Source: Nocardia takedensis NBRC 100417 (lineage in GTDB: Bacteria; Actinomycetota; Actinomycetes; Mycobacteriales; Mycobacteriaceae). From it: a DNA stretch of 51,457 nt. A program made the translations under genes and the position numbers. How positions within the stretch are numbered: the stretch's first letter is position 1; each line of letters opens with the position of its first letter. Of the stretch, positions 9,236 to 18,167 are shown in pieces. The stretch is from NCBI RefSeq assembly GCF_000308695.1, contig NZ_BAGG01000023.1, forward strand, positions 1-51,457, given 5' to 3'. Under the pieces are notes generated by a model. The model did not search any database, was not told the origin of the DNA, and saw only the letters and a list, made by a program, of their open reading frames with translations.

Positions 9236-9254
9236 TTGGACATCCAACTATAGG
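9236..9254 (+). promoter_or_regulatory. mmsA operon promoter/operator candidate
   Basis: TTGGA-CA-TCCAA (9236-9247) is a 5+2+5 inverted repeat immediately followed by a -10-like TATAGG (9249-9254). No good -35 box is present, which suits a promoter needing an activator. Compared with the icmF promoter on the other strand, about 20 of 29 aligned bases agree, including the position of TAT after the palindrome. Confidence 0.5.
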
Positions 9255-9338
9255 ATGACCGGTGATCGGCTCGGGTGCTGCCCGGAGAGGACCGCCGATC
9301 GCGCCCCGCGCGGCGTCGACTACCAAGACAGGACTGCC

Positions 9339-10838
9339 ATGGTTCGCGAACTCACGCACTTCATCGGTGGACAGCACGTCCCCGGCACCTCGGGGAACTT
9401 CGGCGACGTCTACGACCCCAATATCGGACAGGTCCAGGCCCGCGTGCCGCTGGCGAGCAAGGCCGAGGTCGAAGCCGTCATCGCGAACGCCGAGGCCGCC
9501 CAGCCGATCTGGGCCGCGTTCAACCCGCAGAAGCGGGCCCGCGTGCTGATGAAGTTCCTGACCCTGGTGCAGGACGAGATCGATTCGCTGGCGGCGCTGC
9601 TCTCGGCCGAACACGGCAAGACCATCGCCGACGCCAAGGGCGACATCCAGCGCGGCCTCGAGGTCATCGAATTCGCCACCGGCATCCCGCACCTGCTCAA
9701 GGGCGAGTACACCGAGAGCGCGGGCACCGGCATCGACGTGTACTCGATGCGGCAACCGCTCGGCGTCGTCGCGGGCATCACCCCGTTCAACTTCCCGGCG
9801 ATGATCCCGCTGTGGAAGGCCGGTCCGGCCCTGGCCACCGGCAACGCCTTCGTCCTCAAGCCCTCCGAGCGCGACCCCTCGGTGCCGCTGCGCCTGGCCG
9901 AGTTGTTCCTCGAGGCCGGCCTGCCCCCGGGCGTGTTCAACGTCGTCAACGGCGACAAGGAAGCCGTGGACACCCTGCTGCACGACCCCCGGATCAAGGC
10001 CGTCGGCTTCGTCGGCTCCACCCCGATCGCGCAGTACATCTACGAGACCGCCACCGCCAACGGCAAGCGCGCCCAGTGCTTCGGCGGGGCGAAGAACCAC
10101 GCCATCGTCATGCCCGACGCCGACCTCGACGACGTCGCCGACCAGTTGATCGGCGCGGGCTACGGTTCGGCGGGCGAGCGCTGCATGGCCATCTCGGTCG
10201 CGGTGCCCGTCGGCGAGGAGACCGCCGACCGCCTGCTGGCCAAGCTGACCGAGCGGGTGCACAAGCTCAACGTCGGCCGCTCCGACGATCCGGGCGCGGA
10301 CTTCGGCCCGCTGGTCGGCAAGGACGGCGTGGACCGGGTGAACAACTACGTCCAGATCGGCATCGACGAGGGCGCGGAACTGGTCATCGACGGCCGCGGC
10401 CTGACCGTCGAGGGCGCCGAGGACGGCTACTTCGTCGGCGCGAGCCTGTTCGACAAGGTCAGCCCCGAGATGCGCATCTACAAGGAGGAGATCTTCGGAC
10501 CGGTGCTCACCATCGTGCGCGCCGCGACCTACGAAGAAGGTCTGCGCCTGGCCAACGAACACGAATACGGCAACGGCGTGGCCATCTTCACCCGCGACGG
10601 CGACACCGCCCGCGATTTCGCGGCGCGCGTGCAGGTCGGCATGGTCGGCATCAACGTTCCGATCCCGGTGCCGATCGCCTACTACACCTTCGGCGGCTGG
10701 AAGCGCTCCGGCTTCGGCGACCTCAATCAGCACGGCCCGGATTCGATCCGCTTCTACACCAAGACCAAGACCGTCACTCAGCGTTGGCCCGCGGGTGCCA
10801 AAGAGTCCAACGCTTTCGTCATCCCCACCATGGACTGA
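9339..10838 (+). CDS. mmsA: Methylmalonate-semialdehyde dehydrogenase (CoA-acylating)
   Basis: A 499-residue aldehyde dehydrogenase of the MmsA type. It converts methylmalonate semialdehyde plus CoA and NAD to propionyl-CoA, the last step of valine degradation, and may act on malonate semialdehyde. The catalytic cysteine is C282 in GSAGERCMAIS, and ITPFNFPAMIPLW is the typical cofactor-site segment. The ATG at 9339 is preferred over the upstream GTG/ATG because similarity begins with the ELTHFIGG segment. It is first in a five-gene operon and is followed after 4 bases by the acyl-CoA dehydrogenase gene. Confidence 0.95.
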   Translation: MVRELTHFIGGQHVPGTSGNFGDVYDPNIGQVQARVPLASKAEVEAVIANAEAAQPIWAAFNPQKRARVLMKFLTLVQDEIDSLAALLSAEHGKTIADAKGDIQRGLEVIEFATGIPHLLKGEYTESAGTGIDVYSMRQPLGVVAGITPFNFPAMIPLWKAGPALATGNAFVLKPSERDPSVPLRLAELFLEAGLPPGVFNVVNGDKEAVDTLLHDPRIKAVGFVGSTPIAQYIYETATANGKRAQCFGGAKNHAIVMPDADLDDVADQLIGAGYGSAGERCMAISVAVPVGEETADRLLAKLTERVHKLNVGRSDDPGADFGPLVGKDGVDRVNNYVQIGIDEGAELVIDGRGLTVEGAEDGYFVGASLFDKVSPEMRIYKEEIFGPVLTIVRAATYEEGLRLANEHEYGNGVAIFTRDGDTARDFAARVQVGMVGINVPIPVPIAYYTFGGWKRSGFGDLNQHGPDSIRFYTKTKTVTQRWPAGAKESNAFVIPTMD

Positions 10839-10842
10839 GAAA

Positions 10843-11982
10843 ATGTTCGAGTTGGACGAAGACGAGAGAGCGATCCGCGACACCGCGCGCGGCTTCGCCG
10901 ACGAATTCCTCGCGCCGAACGCGCTGGAATGGGACGAGCACAAACACTTTCCGGTCGACGTGCTGCGCAAGGCGGGCCCGCTGGGGCTCGGCGGCATCTA
11001 CGTGCGCGAGGATCTCGGCGGTTCGGGCCTGCGCAGGCTCGACGCGGTCCGCATCTTCGAGCAGTTGGCCACCGGGTGCCCGGCCATCGCCGCCTACATC
11101 TCCATCCACAACATGGCGACGTGGATGATCGACAGCTACGGCGACGACGAGCAGCGCGCCCACTGGCTGCCCGGCCTCACCTCGATGGAGCAGTTGGCCA
11201 GCTACGCGCTGACCGAACCCGGCGTCGGCTCGGACGCGGCGGCGCTGAGCACCAAGGCCGTGCGCGACGGTGACGACTACGTCCTCAACGGAGCCAAACA
11301 GTTCATCTCCGGAGCCGGGGCCAACGACGTCTACGTGATGATGGTGCGCACCGCCGACAACGGCGCGCGCGGCATCTCGGCGTTCATCGTCCCCGCCGAC
11401 ACCCCGGGGCTGTCGGTGGGGCCGAACGAGAAGAAGATGGGGTGGAACGCCCAGCCGACCCGCCAGGTCATCCTGGAGGACGCGCGGGTGCCCGCCGCCA
11501 ACCGTCTCGGCGCGGAAGGCGACGGCTTCCGTATCGCCATGAACGGCCTCAACGGCGGCAGGCTCAACATCGCGGCCTGTTCGATCGGCGGCGCGCAGGC
11601 GGCGCTGGACAAGACCGTGCCGTATCTGAGCGAGCGGCAGGCTTTCGGCGCGCCGCTGGTGCGCAATCAGGCGCTGCAATTCGAGTTGGCCGACATGCGC
11701 ACCGAATTGGAGGCGGCGCGCACCCTGCTGTGGCGCGCGGCCGCCGCGTTGGACGCGGACGCACCCGACAAGGTCGAATTGTGCGCGATGGCCAAACGCT
11801 TCGCGACCGACGCCGGTTTCGAGGTGGCGAACAAGGCGCTGCAATTGCATGGCGGCTACGGCTATCTGGCCGAATACGGCCTGGAGAAGATCGTCCGGGA
11901 TCTGCGTGTGCACCAGATCCTCGAAGGCACCAACGAGATCATGCGGGTGGTTGTCGCCCGCTCGGTGGTAGGAGCGGCATAG
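10843..11982 (+). CDS. Acyl-CoA dehydrogenase, probably isobutyryl-CoA dehydrogenase
   Basis: This 379-residue FAD enzyme of the acyl-CoA dehydrogenase family has YALTEPGVGSDAA in the flavin/substrate region and the C-terminal LEGTNEIMR in which E361 is the expected catalytic base. Operon context (mmsA before, 3-hydroxyisobutyryl-CoA hydrolase and mmsB after) indicates oxidation of isobutyryl-CoA to methacrylyl-CoA. Substrate specificity is inferred from neighbours, since short-branched-chain dehydrogenases are hard to tell apart by sequence alone. Its TAG stop shares one base with the GTG start of the next gene. Confidence 0.93.
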   Translation: MFELDEDERAIRDTARGFADEFLAPNALEWDEHKHFPVDVLRKAGPLGLGGIYVREDLGGSGLRRLDAVRIFEQLATGCPAIAAYISIHNMATWMIDSYGDDEQRAHWLPGLTSMEQLASYALTEPGVGSDAAALSTKAVRDGDDYVLNGAKQFISGAGANDVYVMMVRTADNGARGISAFIVPADTPGLSVGPNEKKMGWNAQPTRQVILEDARVPAANRLGAEGDGFRIAMNGLNGGRLNIAACSIGGAQAALDKTVPYLSERQAFGAPLVRNQALQFELADMRTELEAARTLLWRAAAALDADAPDKVELCAMAKRFATDAGFEVANKALQLHGGYGYLAEYGLEKIVRDLRVHQILEGTNEIMRVVVARSVVGAA

Positions 11983-13055
11983 TGAGTGAACCGGAAGTCC
12001 TGATCGAGACGCGCGACGGGCTCGGCCTGATCACGCTGAATCGACCCAAGGCCATCAACGCGCTCAATCACGCGATGGCCCTGGAGATCACGCGCGCGCT
12101 GCGCGAATGGGCCGAGGACGAGTCCATCCGCACGGTGGTGCTCACCGGCGCGGGTGAGCGCGGTCTGTGCGCGGGCGGCGACATCGTCGCCATCCACGCC
12201 GACGCGAAAGAGTCGCAGGGGCGTGCGGAGCAGGCGGCCGCCGAGTCGCCGACCGGGCGGTTCTGGCGTGACGAATACATTCTCAACGCGCTGATCGGCG
12301 CTTATCCCAAGCCGTACGTGGTCGTCATGGACGGCATCGTGATGGGCGGCGGCGTCGGGCTGTCCGGGCACGGCAGCCACCGCATCGTCACCGAGCGGTC
12401 CAAGATCGGCATGCCCGAGGTCGGCATCGGCTTCATCCCCGACGTGGGCGGCACCTACCTGCTCTCGCGCGCGCCGGGCGAGATCGGTACGCACGTCGCG
12501 CTGACCACCGCGCGGATGAACGCGGGTGACGCGATCGCGGCCGGTTTCGCCGACTACTACGTGCGTTCGGAGGATCTGGCGGCCCTGCTGGAGACGCTGC
12601 GCACCGAGACGGCCGACATCGCGATCGCGAAATTCGCCGCCGAGACGCCGGAGTCGACGCTGGCCGCGCAGCGGGGCTGGATCGACGCCGCCTACGGCGC
12701 GGACACCGTCGAGGAGATCGTGGCGCGGTTGCAGGCCGAGGGTTCGCCCGAAGCCGCGAGCGCGGCGGGTGAAATCCTCGCGAAATCGCCGGTGGCGCTG
12801 AAGGTCACGTTGCGTTCGCTGCGCGCCGCCCGCGCCCTGCCGACGCTTGAGGCCGTGTTGAACGAGGAATACCGGGTCTCGGTGGCCTCCTTGGCCTCCC
12901 ACGACCTGGTCGAGGGCATCCGCGCGCAGGTCATCGACAAGGACCGGCAGCCGAAGTGGGATCCGGCCACATTGGCCGAGGTCACCGACGCGCGGGTCGA
13001 GGCGTACTTCGCCGAATTGGGCGACAAGGAACTGGGTTTGGAAGGACAGCGGTGA
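11982..13055 (+). CDS. 3-hydroxyisobutyryl-CoA hydrolase (enoyl-CoA hydratase/isomerase family)
   Basis: A 357-residue crotonase-fold protein, about 100 residues longer than a simple enoyl-CoA hydratase and with the HIBCH-type signature: oxyanion-hole segment [14 protein letters not shown] and catalytic-region [16 protein letters not shown] with E146. It should release free 3-hydroxyisobutyrate from its CoA ester, which lets MmsB act next. The GTG start at 11982 overlaps the preceding stop, and the stop overlaps the mmsB start (GTGA), so expression is coupled on both sides. In databases such proteins are often labelled only enoyl-CoA hydratase. Confidence 0.9.
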   Translation: MSEPEVLIETRDGLGLITLNRPKAINALNHAMALEITRALREWAEDESIRTVVLTGAGERGLCAGGDIVAIHADAKESQGRAEQAAAESPTGRFWRDEYILNALIGAYPKPYVVVMDGIVMGGGVGLSGHGSHRIVTERSKIGMPEVGIGFIPDVGGTYLLSRAPGEIGTHVALTTARMNAGDAIAAGFADYYVRSEDLAALLETLRTETADIAIAKFAAETPESTLAAQRGWIDAAYGADTVEEIVARLQAEGSPEAASAAGEILAKSPVALKVTLRSLRAARALPTLEAVLNEEYRVSVASLASHDLVEGIRAQVIDKDRQPKWDPATLAEVTDARVEAYFAELGDKELGLEGQR

Positions 13056-13951
13056 CGGAGAAGATCGGATTCCTCGGCCTCGGCCACATGGGCGGCCCGA
13101 TGGCGGCCAACCTCGTGAAGGCGGGCTACGACGTGGCCGCCTTCGACCCGGCGCCCGCCGCCCGGGACAAGGCCCGCGAAGACGGCGCGACGGTGGTCGA
13201 CACCGCCGCCGCGGCCGCGACCGGACGCGACGTGGTCATCACCATGCTGCCCAACGGCAAACTGGTGCTCGACGTCTACGCCGACCTGCTGCCCGCCGCG
13301 AACCCGGGCACGCTGTTCATCGACTGCTCGACCATCGACGTCGCCGACGCCAAGGCCGCCGCCGACCTGGCGACCGCCGCCGGGCACCGCGCCCTGGACG
13401 CGCCGGTCTCCGGCGGTGTCGCCGGCGCGGCGGCCGGCACGCTGACCTTCATGGTCGGCGGCGAGGCCGCCGATTTCGCCGCGGGACTGGCCGTGCTCGA
13501 GGTGATGGGCGGCAAGGTCGTGCACTGCGGCGGCGCGGGCGTCGGCCAAGCCGCCAAGATCTGCAACAACATGCTGCTCGGCGTGTCCATGGTCGCGCTG
13601 TCGGAGGCGCTGGTGCTCGGCGAGAAGCTGGGGCTGAGCCACCAGTCCTTCTTCGACGTGGTCTCCACCGCCTCGGGTCAGAGTTGGGCGCTGACCAGCT
13701 ACTGTCCGGTCCCCGGACCGGTGCCGACCAGCCCGGCCAACAACGACTACCAGCCCGGTTTCGCCACCGCCCTGATGACCAAGGACCTCGGACTGGCCGC
13801 CAACGCCCTGCGCGACAACGGCGTGGACGGGGCGCTCGGCGCGCTCGCCGCCGAGATCTACACCCGGTTCAACCAGGACAATGCCGGTCGGGACTTCTCG
13901 GCTATCGTCACCGACGTACGCAACCGTTCCACGCGAGAGGGTGCCCAGTGA
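13052..13951 (+). CDS. mmsB: 3-hydroxyisobutyrate dehydrogenase
   Basis: The 299-residue beta-hydroxyacid dehydrogenase has an N-terminal NAD-binding [10 protein letters not shown], the substrate-binding [11 protein letters not shown], and the catalytic lysine K169 in GQAAKICNN. It oxidises 3-hydroxyisobutyrate to methylmalonate semialdehyde, the MmsA substrate. The GTG start overlaps the previous stop by 4 bases, and its own TGA overlaps the GTG of the next gene in the same way. Length and motifs are normal for the family. Confidence 0.95.
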   Translation: MTEKIGFLGLGHMGGPMAANLVKAGYDVAAFDPAPAARDKAREDGATVVDTAAAAATGRDVVITMLPNGKLVLDVYADLLPAANPGTLFIDCSTIDVADAKAAADLATAAGHRALDAPVSGGVAGAAAGTLTFMVGGEAADFAAGLAVLEVMGGKVVHCGGAGVGQAAKICNNMLLGVSMVALSEALVLGEKLGLSHQSFFDVVSTASGQSWALTSYCPVPGPVPTSPANNDYQPGFATALMTKDLGLAANALRDNGVDGALGALAAEIYTRFNQDNAGRDFSAIVTDVRNRSTREGAQ

Positions 13952-14724
13952 CCGACTTCGAGACGATTCTGCTCGAGCGCAAAGGCCGGGTCGGCTGGAT
14001 CACGCTGAACCGTCCCAAGGCGCTCAACGCGCTCAACGCCCAGGTTCTCGACGACATCATCGCGGCGCTCGACGAACTCGAGGCCGACACGGAGATCGGC
14101 GCGGTCGTCATCACCGGTTCCGAGCGGGCCTTCGCGGCGGGCGCGGACATCAAGGAGATGCAGCCCAAGTCCTACATGGACATGTTCCTGGACGACTACT
14201 TCGCCCGCTGGGACCGGCTGGCGAACTTCCGCAAGCCCACCATCGCCGCGGTCGCCGGTTACGCGCTCGGCGGCGGCTGCGAACTCGCGATGATCTGCGA
14301 CATCCTGATCGCCGCCGACACCGCGAAATTCGGGCAGCCGGAGATCAAACTCGGCGTCATCCCCGGCATCGGCGGCTCGCAGCGGCTGACCCGCGCCATC
14401 GGCAAGGCCAAGGCCATGGATCTGGTGCTGACCGGACGCAACATGGACGTCGAGGAAGCCGAGCGGGCCGGCCTGGTCTCGCGCGTGGTGCCCGCCGCCG
14501 AGTTGCTCGACACCGCCCTCGAGGTGGCCACCACCATCGCCGGGATGTCCCTGCCGGTCGCGATGATCGCCAAGGAGTCGGTCAACCGGTCCTTCGAGAC
14601 CACGCTGGCCGAGGGTCTGCGTTTCGAGCGGCGGGTCTTCCACTCGCTGTTCGCGATCGAGGATCAGAAGGAAGGCATGGCGGCGTTCGTGGAGAAGCGC
14701 GAGGCGAAGTTCGGCAACCGCTGA
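13948..14724 (+). CDS. Enoyl-CoA hydratase
   Basis: The 258-residue crotonase has both catalytic glutamates expected of an active hydratase, E112 in GGGCELAM and E132 in GQPEIKLG. In this operon the natural role is hydration of methacrylyl-CoA to 3-hydroxyisobutyryl-CoA, although its close resemblance to general short-chain hydratases (EchA8 type) suggests it also serves fatty-acid oxidation. The GTG start overlaps the mmsB stop. It is the last gene of the valine operon; one base separates it from the convergent Hsp70-like gene, so no room is left for a separate terminator. Confidence 0.94.
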   Translation: MTDFETILLERKGRVGWITLNRPKALNALNAQVLDDIIAALDELEADTEIGAVVITGSERAFAAGADIKEMQPKSYMDMFLDDYFARWDRLANFRKPTIAAVAGYALGGGCELAMICDILIAADTAKFGQPEIKLGVIPGIGGSQRLTRAIGKAKAMDLVLTGRNMDVEEAERAGLVSRVVPAAELLDTALEVATTIAGMSLPVAMIAKESVNRSFETTLAEGLRFERRVFHSLFAIEDQKEGMAAFVEKREAKFGNR

Positions 14725-14725
14725 A

Positions 14726-15784
14726 CTAGTTGTGCGACAGGTGCGGCGGTAATCCCGTCTCGACATGGGTCGGCGCGGTGCCCCCTTCCGGGGCCCGCGC
14801 CGAATTCCGTTCCATCGCAAGCAATCCGGCGATCGTCGCGCCGAGGGTGAGGGTCACCGCGACCGCCGCGATCACTTTGCGCCTGCCCACCGGCGGCGTC
14901 GAGCGCGGCGCCGCGACCGCACCGCCGCGCGGCAGTCCGCTCACCCTGATCTCGCCGTGGCGGTCGGCGGCCACCAGCACCGCGCCGCGCGCGGAGACGT
15001 ATTCCGGTTCCGGGTCGTAGACCACCGGCAGATCGATCAGGTCGGCCAGTTCCTCGCGCACGATCGGGCTGCGCGCGCACCCGCCGAGCAGCACCAGCGC
15101 CTCCGGACGGACCGCGCTGTCGGCCAGCAGGCGCCGCACGAACGCCGCCGTGTGGTGGATGCCGTCGGTGCACAGTTCCGCCAGGTCGCTGTGGGTGATC
15201 ACCGCCCGGTGGCCGGAGGTCGCGTCCGTCGCGGTGACCACGCGCGCGCTCGACAAAGCTTCCCGATGCCGTCTGCTCGTCGCGGTGTCGGTGCGGATGC
15301 CGCCGCGGGACAGTCGCCAGCGCAACAGGGCGTCGTAGCCGTCACCGCCGACGACGGTGGTGTGCTTGGCCGCCAGCACCGCGTCGGTGCGGCAGTCGAC
15401 GTGGGTGAGGGTCAGCCCCGACGCGCCCAGGTCGTAGAGGAGGACCGACCCGGAGTCCGGCAGTTGCCCGGTGAAACGCAGATAGCGCAACTGCGCCAAC
15501 GGTTCGTCGACGATGATCACCGGTTCCTCCTCGGCGATCTCGCGCACCCGTTCGGCGTGCGTGGCGCTGCGGCAGGTGACGGCGGCGCCGCTGATCACCT
15601 CGTCGCGCCGGTCCGCCGAACGGCGCATCCGCCGGATCGCGGTGAGCACGGCCTCCTCGACGCCGCCGCCCGCCCGGCGCGGCACATGGCATCGCTCGAT
15701 CGGGGGCAGGTGCGGTTGATCGGAATGGGTGAGGACCGCGCGTGCGCCGCCCGCGCCCGCCGACACCCCGAGGACCAGCACCAT
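14726..15784 (-). CDS. Hsp70/actin-fold-like protein with C-terminal membrane anchor
   Basis: A 352-residue protein with weak but ordered similarity to Hsp70 nucleotide-binding domains: a phosphate-1-like LGVSAGAGGARAVL at the N-terminus, phosphate-2-like LLYDLGASGLT, and adenosine-motif-like LVLLGGCARSPIVRE. The Asp expected before the phosphate-1 glycine loop is not visible, and no substrate-binding domain follows. Instead, a basic stretch (GRRK) leads into one hydrophobic helix (AVAVTLTLGATIAGLLA) and a short tail. It may be a nucleotide-sensing or degenerate ASKHA protein at the membrane. It lies 75 bases after the MarR gene on the same strand and may share its transcript. Confidence 0.7.
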   Translation of the reverse strand: MVLVLGVSAGAGGARAVLTHSDQPHLPPIERCHVPRRAGGGVEEAVLTAIRRMRRSADRRDEVISGAAVTCRSATHAERVREIAEEEPVIIVDEPLAQLRYLRFTGQLPDSGSVLLYDLGASGLTLTHVDCRTDAVLAAKHTTVVGGDGYDALLRWRLSRGGIRTDTATSRRHREALSSARVVTATDATSGHRAVITHSDLAELCTDGIHHTAAFVRRLLADSAVRPEALVLLGGCARSPIVREELADLIDLPVVYDPEPEYVSARGAVLVAADRHGEIRVSGLPRGGAVAAPRSTPPVGRRKVIAAVAVTLTLGATIAGLLAMERNSARAPEGGTAPTHVETGLPPHLSHN

Positions 15785-15859
15785 GGCTCTATGGTGGACC
15801 CTTTCCGGCGCGCTGCCAAGACATCGACTCCGGCAATTCGCTCGCCGGATGCCGGATGG

Positions 15860-16474
15860 TCAGGAGTTGTCCGATTCGGCAGCTCGATGGACGGACCGGT
15901 CGGGTTGCCGGGTGCTCGGGCCGGTCGCCGACCACACCGCGGACCCCTCGCCGGTGTCGAAGTCGCCCGCGGCTTGGCGGAACTCCGAGAGCAATTGCAG
16001 CAAGGTGTGCAGGCGATCCGGCGGCAGACCCGGCAGCGCGAACACCTTCGCGTTCAACTCCTCGGTCGCCCTGGCCACCAATTCCCGCCCCGCGTCGGTG
16101 ATCTCGATGAGCGTGGCCCTGCGGTCGCTGGGATGCGGCACCCGCGTCACCAACCCCGCCGCCTCCAACCTGTCCACCGTGTTGGTGACACTGGTCGGAT
16201 GCACCTGCAAGCGGGCGCTGGCCTTGGCCATCGGCAGCGCGCCCGTCTTGCTGAATCCCAGCAGCATCAACAGTTCGTAGCGCGAGAAGGTCAACCCCGT
16301 CGGTTTGAGCGCCTCGTCCACGCGCGCCATCACGATCTGCTGCGCCCGCACCAGCGAAGTCACCGCGGCCATCCCGTCCGCGACCTCGCCCCACCCGTGG
16401 CCGACCCACTGACGGTGGGCCTCCTCGATCGGATCGAGCGGAAGCGGACGTGGCCGAGACATGAACCCGATCAT
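15860..16474 (-). CDS. MarR-family transcriptional regulator
   Basis: A 204-residue regulator with the winged helix-turn-helix of MarR proteins: LTFSRYELLMLLGFSKTG, then MAKASARLQVHPTSVTNTVDRLEAAGLV, then the wing DRRATLIEITDAG. It would bind DNA as a dimer and respond to a small ligand. The start could be the ATG at 16474 or, four codons later, at 16462; no strong ribosome site decides between them. It lies upstream of the Hsp70-like gene and next to tRNA-Cys. The last 30 residues are polar and probably disordered. The regulon cannot be deduced. Confidence 0.9.
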   Translation of the reverse strand: MIGFMSRPRPLPLDPIEEAHRQWVGHGWGEVADGMAAVTSLVRAQQIVMARVDEALKPTGLTFSRYELLMLLGFSKTGALPMAKASARLQVHPTSVTNTVDRLEAAGLVTRVPHPSDRRATLIEITDAGRELVARATEELNAKVFALPGLPPDRLHTLLQLLSEFRQAAGDFDTGEGSAVWSATGPSTRQPDRSVHRAAESDNS

Positions 16475-16588
16475 TCCATGCCGGAACCGCCGAGCGTCGC
16501 AGCATCGCGCACCCGAGGGTGCCCATTGCGATCACCCTGAATCCAAGCCTGGCAGCCCACACCCCGACACGGCATCCTCGATGGCGAG

Positions 16589-16660
16589 GCGGGCGTGGCT
16601 GAGTGGTTGAGGCAACGGTCTGCAAAGCCGTTCACGCGGGTTCGATTCCCGCCGCTCGCT
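16589..16660 (+). tRNA. tRNA-Cys (anticodon GCA)
   Basis: The 72-base gene folds as a cloverleaf: acceptor GCGGGCG with CGCTCGC (one G-U), anticodon stem ACGGT/GCCGT around a CTGCAAA loop with GCA at 16622-16624, and T-arm GCGGG-TTCGATT-CCCGC. The discriminator base is U (16660), the known identity base for cysteinyl-tRNA synthetase. CCA is not encoded. Confidence 0.96.
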
Positions 16661-16687
16661 CGAAGGCAGCAGGGTGCGCTGTCCAGG

Positions 16688-16723
16688 TGCCCGGTCCGAC
16701 GACATGCCACGTCGGACCGGGCA
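16688..16723. terminator. Strong hairpin between tRNA-Cys and the phosphoesterase gene
   Basis: A perfect 14-bp stem (TGCCCGGTCCGACG, 16688-16701, with 16710-16723) encloses an 8-base loop. It sits 27 bases after tRNA-Cys and 19 bases after the convergent phosphoesterase stop, so it can end transcription from both sides. Only a weak T-rich tail follows. Confidence 0.75.
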
Positions 16724-16741
16724 TCGCTCTGTTCGGAGGGT

Positions 16742-18136
16742 TCAGCTCAGGCCCGAGAAGTCGCGGAGCACAACGTGATTGCGGTCGGCGAAGGTGCCGA
16801 GGGTGTAGTCGGGGAGCAGGCCGAAGTATTCGGCGCGGGTGACGGTGCTCCAGCGGCGGGCCTCGGGGGTGCGGGTCTTGTAGAAGTTGACCGTGTAGCC
16901 GCCTTCGTACACGCGCAGCAGGCAGTAGCCGCCCGGGTACTCCTTCACCGAGGCGACCTCCAGGAATTCGACCGCGCAGGCGGCGTCGGGGCGGGTGCGC
17001 CGGGTGCGGTGGGTGTGGCCCGCGTGGTGCAGGAAGACGCCGGGAGCGCGGGCGTATTCGGCCTGCAGCGCGGCGCTGTCGGCGGCGTTCAGGACGAAAC
17101 CCGGTCCGGCGGTGTTGGTCAGGCCGGATTCGGTGGTCACGGGGTGGTGTCCGAAAACCAGTGTGGGGCGGTCGGGGTCGGCGCGCAGGACGCGAGCCAG
17201 GGCGTCGAATTGGTCCCGGTCGATCCGGCCGCCGGAGCCGTCCGGTTCGCTGGTGTCCACGCCGAGGACGCGCAATCCGCCGAAATCGTGTTCGACGAGT
17301 TCCTGACGGGGGCCGAACACGTCGGCCCAGCAGTCGCGGTGGTCGGCGGGCGCGGGCGCGCACGCGGCGTAGTCCGCGCCCACGTGCGGGCGGTCGTGGT
17401 TGCCGCGCACCGCGAGGTAGTCGACGCCGGAAGCACCCCAGGCGTCCAGGCGGGCGCGCACCGATCGGGTCTGGTCGGGTGTGGCCTCCGCCGTCAGATC
17501 TCCGGCCAGCAGCAGGCGTTGCGCGCCGCGGTCCGGCAGTCGCAGATCCGCGAGCAGCGCGTCCAGCATCACCTCCGGATACGGTGGCAGGCCCGGTGAT
17601 TGCGTGAATCCGGGCGGGAAGTCGCCCACCACCAGTCCGCTGACCGTCTCGCCGTAGTGCACGTCGTTGGCCAGTGCGAGCGTGCGCAGGAGCCGCCCGG
17701 GCGGCGGGACCGGCGTGGTGAACTCGCCGGTGGTCTCCGGCGAACCCGGCAGCAGGGTGGTCGCGGTGAGCGCGGGCACCGCGCGCACCCCTTCCGACCA
17801 CGCCTCGAAACGGTAGCGCCGCCCGGGTTCCAGTCCGTCGACCTGCGCGTAGTGGTAGGGAGTCGGCTCGGAGGCGGCGTAGCGGACCGTCGCGGGCCCG
17901 TCGACCGGACCCACCCGCACCTCGCCGTGCGCGGGAACCGGGAGCAGGCGTCCGCCCGCGTCGGGGGACAGGGTCGTCCAGGTGAACACCGCCGAGGTGT
18001 CGGTCACCGTGACGACTTCCAGATCGGTGGCGACGAGCGCGGCTGGCCGCGCGCCCGCGCGTCCGGCACCGTGCGCCAACGCCGCCATCGCGAGCACGCC
18101 GAGCACGGTGCGCCGACTCGGTCCGCAGCAGGTCAT
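16742..18136 (-). CDS. Exported metallophosphoesterase (calcineurin-like fold, Tat signal)
   Basis: This 464-residue protein begins with a twin-arginine signal (SRRTVLGV followed by a hydrophobic Ala-rich stretch to about residue 30). A fibronectin-III-like domain follows (about 35-142, with TDTSAVFTWTT), then a binuclear metallophosphoesterase domain: D158xH160, GD 212-213, GNHD 245-248, HH 330-331 and GHTH 373-376. All metal ligands are present, so it should be an active phosphohydrolase secreted folded with its metals; the substrate (phosphoester, nucleotide or phosphodiester) is not evident. It follows the resolvase-like/2H gene after 31 bases on the same strand, which suggests an operon. 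Confidence 0.9.
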   Translation of the reverse strand: MTCCGPSRRTVLGVLAMAALAHGAGRAGARPAALVATDLEVVTVTDTSAVFTWTTLSPDAGGRLLPVPAHGEVRVGPVDGPATVRYAASEPTPYHYAQVDGLEPGRRYRFEAWSEGVRAVPALTATTLLPGSPETTGEFTTPVPPPGRLLRTLALANDVHYGETVSGLVVGDFPPGFTQSPGLPPYPEVMLDALLADLRLPDRGAQRLLLAGDLTAEATPDQTRSVRARLDAWGASGVDYLAVRGNHDRPHVGADYAACAPAPADHRDCWADVFGPRQELVEHDFGGLRVLGVDTSEPDGSGGRIDRDQFDALARVLRADPDRPTLVFGHHPVTTESGLTNTAGPGFVLNAADSAALQAEYARAPGVFLHHAGHTHRTRRTRPDAACAVEFLEVASVKEYPGGYCLLRVYEGGYTVNFYKTRTPEARRWSTVTRAEYFGLLPDYTLGTFADRNHVVLRDFSGLS

Positions 18137-18167
18137 GCCCGCGAGGGTACGGGAGCCCGGTGACGGA

